Source: Ooceraea biroi (lineage: Eukaryota; Arthropoda; Insecta; Hymenoptera; Formicidae). From it: DNA of 64,000 bases. Numbering within the stretch: the stretch's first letter is position 1; each line of letters opens with the position of its first letter. A program made the position numbers and the translations under genes. This document shows, in pieces, positions 22,942 through 33,904 of the stretch. Location of the stretch: assembly GCF_003672135.1 (NCBI RefSeq), contig NC_039508.1, positions 2,294,001-2,358,000 of the forward strand, given 5' to 3'. A model generated the notes under the pieces. That model saw only the letters and a list, made by a program, of their open reading frames with translations. It searched no databases and was not told the DNA's origin.

Positions 22942-25224
22942 ATGACGTACTTGAATCAACCAGAGTACGTACGCTACGTGTGCAACTGCGGTTCCTTGAA
23001 ACCTATATCGAAGATATACTTTTGCCGACACTGCTTGATGATACGGTGCGGCTACTGCGTCTGCCAGGAGGTACGATCCTCAGAATTTGTACAAGGAAAT
23101 GTGTATAGACACTTGTTTACATAATTAATAATTAAATCTATTACGCAAATGTATTCCGCTGCGTACAACGTTATGGTGTTCTCCGTAAAAATAAAGTTTG
23201 TCCAATGCACAGGTGGACTCGCATTATTGCCCCAATTGCATGGAAAATTTACCTTCATCGGAAGTGCGTCTTAAAAAGAACAAGTACGTTCGTACAATTG
23301 AAATTTCACATGTCAGAGATGTAACATAATAATAAAAACAACAAGAATAACATATATGATTGATAGATGTTCCAACTGCTTCGACTGTCCTTGCTGTTTC
23401 CAAACGCTGTCTACGAGAGCAGGACTGGCATCCCCGAAAGTGCCAGGAACGGCAACAGCGACGGAGGGCGAAGAGAACAAGGATGTCAAGTCTACTCCCA
23501 AAAAAATATACTATTTATTCTGTTCTCTGTGTCGATGGAGTTCTCGTGACGCAGGAATACCGGATCAAACTGCAGGTAGGAAGAAATGTCAAATAATATT
23601 GCATGATTTATGAAGATCCATAATATCTGTAATAAATTGTTTAAAGAACCGCGTAAGAGTACGTTTTCCATTCTTACTTAGCAACCGGAGGCTGGCCCGA
23701 GCTGGAGAATCCGCACACAATACGCATCAATACTCTGATTGATTATCACAAGGTATTGGCGTCTATAGAGAAACAGCAATGCGAGAGGAAGAAATATCAA
23801 CCGAAACGTTCTTACATGCCAGCCGTGAGTTCAACAAAGTCCGTTTGCGTATCAGTTTATAGGCGTCTATTTAACTATCACTGCTTGCCAATAGCAGTCG
23901 GTGTACAGCTTCACATCCGCGCTGGTCCGCAAGCGTATCGGGCGTCCAATAAAACCACCGGTGCAATCTCACTCGGCCGCTCATCCAGTACCGTCCACGG
24001 CGAGCGAAGAAGTGGAAGAATTACCGAGCGACATATTTACAGAACCAGTAGACATAACTAAAGGCAAGGCTCCCGCGACTCGCTGTGCAATCGCGGCATA
24101 AATGTAAATTTCAATCTTCAATATATATTTAATTGAATTTTGTGGAACAGTTACAACGTTGGAGCAACGGCTGCAATATCCAGAGGCGCAAGTCGAGAAG
24201 ATAAACGACTTGCGTCCGCAGCACAGACAGTTTCTGGTTAAACGGTCGCAACGTTGCCGAGTATGCGAGCATAACGTCAGCAAGTCCGATCTTTGCCCCC
24301 AATCGACAAAATTCAAAATCTTGCTGGCGGCATTGTAAGCACTGCATTTCGATCAACCGTTCAGTTTAGTCATTTAACAATCTTAATTTACATCGTACGC
24401 TTGTGTACAATCGAAATAATACGTTTCAGTTATCATATCCCGGAGGTGAAGATCGTAACTTGCGAACCGCTTCGGCCGGGAATATCCAGTGAATTGCTGT
24501 TGAAATTCTGCAATCCAACGCAACATCAGACACAGATAACGATACTGCCGTTAGACACCCCGTTATCCATTTCGTTCCTTGAGGAAAAGGAAAATGTTAT
24601 ACAAGAAGATACGCAGGAAGTAATTATCAAATTGAGATGGTGCGATGACATTAACATTTCAAAATAAATTCATCATAATTAATTACAGAGCAGTGAATCA
24701 AGTCTGGCATCTACGGTAAGGCAGGCACCCGTGATAGAAGATCCGAAATCGATCAAAGTAACACCGAACGCAGATATACTTCTGCCTCACAGCTCGTTCA
24801 TTCTCCCGCAGAGGGACGACGCTGCCGAATACGATGATACAAGCGATAATCACAATTTCCAGGATGATCCAAAGTACGTGAAACATAAATTTTTTTCATG
24901 ATAGATTCTTCGAGCCAATTTTTCTTAATAAACGTATCGAGAAATCAATATTTTTCAAATTATTGGAAAAGAAATAATTCTTTCATTTACTCAATCCTTC
25001 TTTTAAGGCTCGTCGTATGGCGGAAAGGGAACAAGGCCGTGATACGTTTACACGTAACTCCGCGCGAGACTATCGAGAATCAGGAAAATCCAATTGTGAT
25101 TGGATTCGTCATGCAACATGGATACGTGAATACCATTCCAGCACTCGAGCACAAGTTGCCGCAAAAAGCGGATGTAAAACTCCAGTTATATCTCACTCTT
25201 GGCCAGTTAGTTGGTGAAACATGA
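22942..25224 (+). CDS. DCTN4: dynactin subunit 4 (p62)
   Basis: Component of the pointed-end complex of dynactin, the cofactor of cytoplasmic dynein. Nine coding exons: 22942-23070, 23213-23283, 23367-23575, 23682-23824, 23895-24063, 24151-24334, 24430-24619, 24689-24873, 25008-25224; 498 aa with agreeing phases (human about 460). The N-terminal Cys-rich zinc-binding part is clear: [63 protein letters not shown]. Then come [49 protein letters not shown], the FQDDP motif and [10 protein letters not shown]. The start at [14 protein letters not shown] fits the family. The intron after exon 5 must use a GC donor (AAAG/GCAAGG at 24063/24064), because the GT further down lies behind an in-frame stop. 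Convergent with RpS14. Confidence 0.95.
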
Positions 25225-25508
25225 TTTCTTTCCACTAAACTGCATTAAAATATGAGTACTGCACAGTGTCGTTAACAATAGTGTAACAGTAATATAAGAA
25301 CGATGATCGTAATATTTTTGTCATATGAATGCTTATATCTTTACTAGCAGAGATTAATCAGTATTTGAAGCAATCAAGTTTGTCCGAGAGGTTTTACGAA
25401 AACCTATCGCTTACACAGGAATTAAAACAATTAATACAACAAACAACGTATGCAATATCTGTCTAAATATTTATTGAAAGATAATAAACCATACAGCGCA
25501 TTATTAGT

Positions 25509-26460
<952 letters not shown>

Positions 26461-26721
26461 ATCTAGACAGATAACGCGAATTTTATTGTAACCGTGTTAG
26501 AGTAGAATATCACGCGATATAAACAGTTTGGAGAGGCTGCGAGGTTAAGCCGCGACGCGCACGGCAGAAGTACATCACTAGCATGGAAATTCATCCAGCT
26601 GCATCCGAACATCATGCTTGATGCAATATAATTTTGTAATCGCCATTCATTTCTACGTACTTGTTTAATAAATTAAACTCAATATTTTCGCTTGATGAAC
26701 CGGATTAATTGCTAAAAATAC

Positions 26722-26790
26722 CTGCAAATCGTAACTATCACGACCTCCCCGTTCCGGCACGATTTGCACAGGAAACACGAAAGAGCGAGT
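26722..26790 (-). promoter_or_regulatory. probable noncoding first exon and TOP start of RpS14
   Basis: On the minus strand a pyrimidine-rich CTCTTTCGTGTTTCCTG near 26785 could mark the start site. A donor (GCAG/GTATTT) ends the exon at 26722, and the matching acceptor lies 6 bp before the RpS14 ATG. This layout is usual for ribosomal protein genes, but the start site is inferred. Confidence 0.45.
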
Positions 26791-27280
26791 CCACCATTTA
26801 CAAACAGTAGTACCACTCCTTCAATCTCGTGAAGCCTAATGTTCCTTGCCTAAAAGTTACTCAATGGTGATGGAAGATACGACGTGACAGCCAATACAAC
26901 TTGTGCGTATTTTTGGAAAAGCAAGTAACTGATTGGCTAGTCATGAATTGCATTGCAAACGCATTGGAATTTTTCCCTAGCTGTGTCATAAAATTATAGT
27001 CAAGTGCACCGGCGTCCGATTTTTAACCACAAGCAAACAATTATTGAGAATATATTAAATTTTTTTGCTGCACTTCTAAATTAGTGCAGCGAAAAGGAAC
27101 AAATCTATTTCCGCTTTACTATATTTAATTCTTTGATAAGACACAAACACGTACAAAATATTTAATACAACGTTTATTAAACTTTTGTATGTAAAATAAT
27201 ATTTATTTGAATACATATATGTATATTATGTTTAAACATATACATTATGTTTAAATAGTATAAGTATCTGTACTTAATAA
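26791..27280. other. intergenic between RpS14 and the MRE11 3' end
   Basis: AT-rich. The part near 27120-27280 is probably MRE11 3' UTR; nothing else is supported. Confidence 0.4.
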
Positions 27281-30175
27281 TTAATCGGAATCTGAAAGAA
27301 CAATGTAATCTTCATTTACCCGTTTTGCTCGAGCACTTCTGGAGTTTTGCTGAAAGATGTAATTAATTTGTTACATATATATGTATATATATATATATAT
27401 ATAGATCAGATATAACATGTAATGCCAATACGTGTTTATACTACTTACTAGCAATCTTACAATGGAAACATTCCGATCATCAGATTTTGCTCTACCACGT
27501 CCTCTTTTGGCTCCTCTGGCATCTCCAGAACCTCTGGCTCTACCTCTACCTCTAGCCCTACCTCTTCCCCTTCCTCTGGTCGATGACGTTGATGAATTTA
27601 AATCTTCGCTGCTATCACTGCTGTCATTCGTTAAATCAGTAGGACGAGACTGTTCAACTCTTCTCGGACTCGTTTGAAATGCATTGTTTGATGGTCTTGC
27701 AACCTGAAAAAATTGTCTTGGTGAGTGAAAGCGTAATGTGTCATACATGACAAATATCTTCTATCCAAACGTTATTACGTCATTTTGCTCTTGTCCTTCC
27801 TCTTGTTCCTCTTGAAGCCTTGAATCACGGAATTTTTTTATTTCTGTACGGATATCTTCCAATGTATCAGTATTTTGTGCACTTATATACTCGATGTTCT
27901 TCTTCATTTCGTTCCTGGCAAATAAAAATGTAGGACTTAAACATTTGCATATGTAGAATGTTGATTTAAAGAATAAATTGGAAGTTTTTTTCATTACTTT
28001 ACGGCGATTCTAAAAGCATCCGTATCGCCCAGATCGACATATCGATTTAACGCTTCGTTTAACGCTGCTACGGTTAATACTGTTAACTTGTCCTTGTTTT
28101 CTTCCTTATCGAAATATTTCTTGATTCCCCCTGGCACTGTACTAATCCAATCATGGTCCAACTAAAAAGGTAGATTACATTAAGATGTGAAACAAAATCT
28201 CAATATTCGCTCAATATTCGCGACGAAAATAATTTCTTTACCTCTCCTTGGAATAATTCTGCGATGTCATCCACATCATCAACTCCTTCGTTGAGCACAC
28301 GTTTTGTTCTTTCCGAAATTTTACGGAACAGAATCATCTCCATCGGATTAGCCACTTCATCACAATATTTTTGTGCTAAGCTAAAAGCACACGTTTTTAA
28401 CATATATTGGACAATTGCGGATATGCAAGAAATGATACAAATAACACAAGAAAATCAATCTCTTCGCACCTTAATGTATCAAATTGTTCATTGTCATCTT
28501 CATAAAATATTCTCAATCGGATTAATGGTTGGGTTGGTTGATTAGGATATCCTAAAATATTTTTTTATAATAGACAATAAAATTATGATAAAGAAATATT
28601 ATAAAAATTAAGATGCAAACCGTGTACCTGTAAGCTGATTGACAACTTTTGGCATGATCTCATTCTCGATATACTGATCCACGTATTGACTCACAGAATC
28701 TGCCAATGAAACACAATCCCCCATCTTGATGTCGTGATCACGAAGAATCATATTCTCAAAGATGTATGGTCGGACGCTCTTCAATTTCAGGTTTTTTATT
28801 TTGAAATCATTTTTATTTATCTTTAAGAGGCCGACATGTTTAGGTTTTGATTCAGCCTCACACAAAGAAGTAACAATGGAGCTTCCTAAAATTGGATTAC
28901 CTCGTAACAGTTTTGATAAAAACTTTCAAGGTAAACTTTAACGTAGCATCAATATTCTGCATATAGAGCCAAAAGGCGGGAAGATACTTTACCTGGTTGG
29001 AAAATCCAGTATCCACCTTCCATATTATGCTCAGCAGCAGGACGACATTCATGTTCATGACCCCAGATAACTAAATTGAGGAATTTATGGAGTTTACCTT
29101 CTGGTATATGAGCATACTGGGCATGCTTGACGCGATTCTGATGTAGGACAAATATGTTGAAAGCATCCATGTTTGTTGTTGGACGTAACAGTTCCACCTA
29201 TTTTTGTAAGACATAATGTTAATTCTCATAATCAGACAGACGCTTGAGAAAGAGACGTACCTTCTCGCTCCTGTACAATCTGGATAATCTCTGATCGTTG
29301 ATATAACTCAAGCCGTAAAGAGCGACACTTGTATTATGTTTTTTCAAGATTACGGGTGGTATAACTATGCGAGAGAGATCTGTCCACTTTCCAAAGTAAT
29401 TTACGAGCCCAGTAGCCGACAGTACATCTATCGAACCAACAGTTCCCATATCTATATCAAGTCACAAAACATCAGGTTGTAAAAATGACACCACACTTAT
29501 TAAATGCACGATGTAATTTGATTTGAAATTAAACAAGCTACAAACTTGGGTCATCGTGATTCCCATGAATGGTAAATACCGGCATTGAGATATTTAAATT
29601 GGGATCTTCGTAATTCACATGCTTTTGCTCACAGTGTCGAAATACCAGTTCCGGATCAGTTAGGAATTCCAATTTGCACTCTCTATGTGATAACAAGTGA
29701 TAAAGTATTACATGATATTTATAGTTTATTGTTAGTTCTAATTTATCAGGAATTCGAATGTAACCGACCTGGTACCCAAGCAATATTTTCGCAGCAGTTC
29801 TATGCACTTAAGTAACGTAACTTGCGATGGTTTAGTATCGTGAAACAAGTCTCCAGCTAACAAAACAAGATCGACTTCGTTGTCCTCTCCATACTTTAAT
29901 ATTTCCTCAAATGTTATGAAACTGTCATCGGTGTGTCCACCTTTTCAAGGAAAAAGATGGCATAATATTAATTTTACCTCTTCATAAACGCAATGTTGTG
30001 TTTTATCATGCTTCTGGTTTATCCTTTATGATGATGTCATTGATATTGAAAAGAGTACTGCTTTGAAAATCGAACCTCTTTTTTTACTGTAATTGTAACC
30101 GAGATGGATGTCCGTGGCTACTAAAATTTTAATAGTATCCTCCGGATCTTTCGCTACGTCGGAAGGGCCTGACAT
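27281..30175 (-). CDS. mre11: MRE11 double-strand-break repair nuclease
   Basis: Nuclease subunit of the MRE11-RAD50-NBS1 complex, acting in the nucleus on DNA ends and telomeres. Twelve coding exons on the minus strand: 30175-30088, 29940-29769, 29682-29546, 29451-29261, 29197-28993, 28885-28628, 28551-28470, 28380-28242, 28161-27998, 27914-27779, 27703-27449, 27349-27281; 631 aa with agreeing phases. The phosphoesterase motifs are all present in order: [44 protein letters not shown]. Then come the capping domain ([31 protein letters not shown]) and a Gly-Arg-rich GAR region in exon 11. It ends in the Asp/Ser-rich YIVLSDSD. Exon 11 could instead end 12 bp earlier at another in-phase donor. 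The ZSWIM8 gene lies upstream on the other strand. Confidence 0.95.
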
Positions 30176-30324
30176 TTTTTATACTTTTATGAAATGACAC
30201 TTGATAAATACTCAACACTCGAGCTATCGTAAAACTATCGCGCATTACATCAAATGAATCACTCGACTGCATTCGACTGATAAAGTTTGGCGCGCAATGT
30301 GCACAATGTTACTAGTAGGGAAAC

Positions 30325-30558
30325 TAGGGCATCTATCACGTAACTTTTCCCCTAGGATGAAAATGAAAAATGAAAATTTCTTCATCTCAGGGCATCACGT
30401 AACTTTTCCCCTAGGATGGAAAATGAAGAATTAAAATTTCGTGTGCACTTACTTTCGTTTGTTACGTGATAGATGCCCAGTAGCAAATCATAACGTAAAA
30501 GTTCACGCGAAATTTTCATTTTTCATCCTAGGGGAAAAGTTACGTGATAGATGCCTAG
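30325..30558. mobile_element. MITE (GGCATC family) copy 2, interrupted by a copy of itself
   Basis: The outer element, 30328-30555, has TAG on both sides. Inside it, at 30391-30477, sits a shorter relative with the same ends, flanked by CAG at 30388-30390 and 30478-30480. Removing the insert and one CAG restores the uninterrupted centre seen in copy 1 at 1116-1262. This shows two rounds of transposition and a 3-bp target duplication. Confidence 0.9.
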
Positions 30559-31039
30559 AACGTGAATTAGTAGTAACTAGACAGAGAATAAAATACAGTT
30601 GATATGTGAAAAATCACTTTCCGCGGTAACCAATCGGAGACTTTAGATGAGAATTCCGATTGGTCGTATCGTGCGCCTGCAGAATGGTGCAGGCGCTAAT
30701 GTTCGACCAGACGGGTTGCCATAATGCAGGCGCTCCGTTCCCTGCTCCATTTGTTAGTCCCCGAAAAGTCCGCTACGAGCCTCCGCTGTCCGCGATCGAG
30801 AAGCGAAGCAGTAGTATAATTCAATGTCGCGTCGGAGGTGATTTTATTTCGACACGATACAATTCTTTGGCGTACAATGAAAAGCTTTTCTATAAAATTA
30901 GTACGCCTCAGAGACGAGTTGAATAAAGTTTTCGCTTGGAGGTAACCCGTTGTAACGGCAACGTCAGATACACCTTCACTCGTACATTTTTCCGTAATTG
31001 AAGATTCAATGCATTCAATGCAATAACTCTCGCAGCACC

Positions 31040-32300
31040 GATCGGGAAACGAAGACGACCGAGGACGACCGAGCGCGGAGCGATTCCGGGGGTGCTGGAG
31101 GGGAAGGTGGCGCATAGCGCCATCTGTCGTCCAGTTGACAGTTGCAGCTGCGGGCGCGCGGTAGGTAGTTCGCTCGTTCGCTCGCCATATTTGTTGTTGT
31201 CGCTGATGGGGTAGGCTAGCCTGCGGTTTTCGGGCTGGCTGGCGCCTGTTGGGTTTAAAGCGCGCGGATACCTCGACGGCGATCTTAACGTGACGCTTCG
31301 TAAGCGCGCGCGCGAGCGCGTCCGCGGCGGGCGCGAGCGGGCCAACGGCACGCGGGTCGGCGGACGCAACAGTGCTCGCGACGATGTCTCGTACGTGACA
31401 CGGAACGCCGAACCGTCGACGGGGCACTTGATGGCTCAGCTGTTTTACCTCGCGTCGAGCGCGCCGTCGCCCGCTCCATTACGCTGGCTACGCGCGATTC
31501 GGTCAATGTTGGTGCTCGTAGTCGGGACGCTGGCTGGCGGGGTGTGAGGTGGTGCACCGCTTCTCTGTGTGTGACGGACACATTTACACGGGGGGTGGAG
31601 GTAAGCGAGAAAAGGGTTGCAAAAAGAGCGAACGAGGGAGAGAGCGAGCGAGAGGGAGGGAGAAAGCTGCGGTACGCGCGAGCGCACTCGCGTACGCGAC
31701 GTGTGCGTGTGTACGAGGCGGACACATCGCGCGCGCGTACGCACGCATGTATGCAGCCACGCGTTCCTACACAAGCGTATCGCCACTCGTGCGGGAAGCC
31801 GCGATCCTCGCGGGATTGCGGGCGTAAGAAAGAGGGGAGTGCGGGAGGGGCGGTGTTCCCTCGGTGCGCACGGGGTCGGGGTCGTCGCACGTTCTTGATG
31901 CGGGTCTGTCGACCTGCCAAGGTCCTTGCGCTCCGTCGCGTCATCGATACGTGCGCATCGCGCTCTCGTTCTCGCGTCTTTCTCGTCCGCGGCTGGCCGT
32001 CATGCGCTGGTCATCTTAACCTAGTCCAACATCCCGTAACTTGACGCGTCCGTACGCGTCGGCCGACGTACATGCGTACCATCGGCGCGTTCGGGATCTC
32101 TCGCTCGTCCTCGCCGTTCGTTCCTCGCGACGAAAGTCCGCGCGAAACGTGGGGGTTCACGTCGCGCTGAAAAATCAATACGAATCTGCGAGTTGACGCG
32201 AATCAGCTGTTCCTGTTTAACTTTTGCTCGGGCCGCGAAACGCGTGTGACGCGCGCACTCGCGCACTCATGATCACGACTGGTGTGATCGAGCGCCGAAG
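31040..32300. promoter_or_regulatory. GC- and CpG-rich region, probable promoter/first-exon zone of ZSWIM8
   Basis: Composition changes sharply from AT-rich to GC- and CpG-dense, with GCGCGC and CGTACG strings. Several long overlapping ORFs on both strands have Arg/Ser/Thr-biased translations and no recognisable homology, as expected of chance ORFs in GC-rich DNA. The region lies between the divergent MRE11 and ZSWIM8 genes, so it is a likely transcription start zone. No exon border is established here. Confidence 0.4.
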
Positions 32301-32538
32301 GTTTCACGTTACGCGAAAAACTTGTTGATTTCCGTATTGTTATTCTGCGTATTTCGTATGGTAAACGCGCGCGTGATCATTGATGATCTCTTGCATTTCG
32401 TTTCTTTCGACCGAGTTGGTATCGCTCTGTTGATATCGCAACAAGTCGATTGCGAGTATCCAAATTGCAAGGAGTACAAGATTGTGTGTGTGTGTCGTTA
32501 TCTATTTTTATTTATAGATAACACGTTATTTTTGTATC

Positions 32539-33250
32539 TTAAGGGGGGAGCCTGCTTTAGAACGTTGAAAATAAGGTATAATTTTACGAATTGTTTTTGG
32601 AGAAACTATACAGCGGATCATTATAAAACTTTGATGCATTTATTAGTACATGTTTAAAGATTAAAAAAATTATTTTTTTATTTGAATATATCGCCTGTAG
32701 AGGTCGTCCTGGAGGCATTGTAAATTGGTGAGCATTCTCCTGCCTCCAAATTTTGTCTAAATTGAAAAATTGAAATATGTTCTCGTTATTTATGAATTCC
32801 CATCGTCGATGAACCTTTAATATTCATAAAAACATTAAGTTAAACAATTATTTTTGCATGAAAAAGTTCAAAAACTTTGCCTAAAAATCGTACTTTTGTG
32901 TTCTAAGCTCCACCATTTTGGCACTTTTCAACTTTTTTCTTCTCTCTTTGGTTCATCGACGATGGGAATTCATAAATAACGAGAACATATTTCAATTTTT
33001 CAGTTTAGACGAAATTTGGAGGCAGGAGAATGCTCACCAATTTGCAACGCCGGCGACGCGGCTGCACTAAGATTTCTCCAGGACGACCTCTACAAGCGAT
33101 ATATTAAAATAAAAAAATAATTTTTTTAATCTTTAAACATGTACTAATAAATGCATCAAAGTTTTATAATGATCCGCTGTATAGTTTCTCCAAAAACAAT
33201 TCGTAAAATATACCTTATTTTCAGCGTTCTAAAGCAGGCTCCCCCCTTAA
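32539..33250. mobile_element. piggyBac-type MITE with long inverted arms, copy 1
   Basis: Element 32543-33246 (704 bp) begins GGGGGGAGCCTGCTTTAGAA and ends with its complement. The arms stay complementary for about 290 bp around a short centre, and TTAA stands on both sides. TTAA duplication is the mark of piggyBac-like elements. No coding capacity. The right arm carries about 30 extra bases (GCCGGCGACGCGGC region near 33047) missing from the left arm. A near-identical copy lies at 49745-50455. Confidence 0.9.
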
Positions 33251-33904
33251 GTGACTTAGTTTTTATTTTATTTTCGACGATTGACGAGTGCTGTTTTGCA
33301 TCGAATTGCATAGCCGCAACAATCGTGCTACAAATACCCTCTTTCGCTTTAGTCCCTATTTCGCAACCCTCATCGCAACCGACGGGAACCGAACAAACTC
33401 GCGACTCTTTATTAAACATTATCGAAGCAGCGTCTCTCAAATCTCTGATCTCGCGAGAAACATGTTTGCTACTCTTTAAATTCGCGCATGTCTTCTGTCT
33501 CGGAAGAAGCATCATTGTTCGCTGCGCTATCAGCAGTGTTTTACAAATACGATTACTTTCGCAGTATCGATAGTTGATTCTCGCAAGGACGTTGCCTGCG
33601 TGCACGTTGAGAACGCGTGGAGGGCATCGTGGTAAGGATCGCGATAAGAGAAGACGAGTGCGAACAAGAGAAAGATAGACAGAGAGTCAAGAAGCGCGCG
33701 GACCATTCCTTGGATACGGATCTCCTGGAGCACGCTGCCCGAGCAACGCCAACGACGACGACCACCACCACCACCATCACCACGACGAGGAGAACGACGA
33801 CGACGCCGTTACGCGATCGTGCGGACGTGATCCGGTGCGGCGGTGACAGGGATCGTCAGGGGACGCGCGCTCATAAGTGTCGTGTGTGCTGATTCGCACG
33901 ATAA
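33251..33904. other. probable 5' leader region of ZSWIM8
   Basis: Contains a CAC/CAN triplet run near 33756-33812 and mixed-frame ORFs without homology. An in-frame stop (TAA at 33902-33904) separates it from the ZSWIM8 coding frame, so it can be part of that protein only after splicing. Confidence 0.4.

Noticed and set aside
26467..26721. Possible C/D snoRNA in the RpS14 5' UTR intron
   Set aside because: ATGATG-like strings occur on the minus strand, but no paired CTGA box or terminal stem.
30696..31427. 243-codon minus-strand ORF
   Set aside because: Lies in GC-rich DNA with several overlapping long ORFs, has Arg/Ser-biased composition, no recognisable domain and no splice or start support.
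31285..31944. 219-codon minus-strand ORF and its plus-strand mirror at 31544-32044
   Set aside because: Both strands are open at once, as expected of CpG-rich DNA with few stop codons. The translations are low-complexity Arg/Thr/Ser.
33617..33892. Poly-Thr ORF upstream of ZSWIM8
   Set aside because: Open only through an ACC/ACG repeat, lacks an ATG, and is cut off from the ZSWIM8 frame; better seen as leader.
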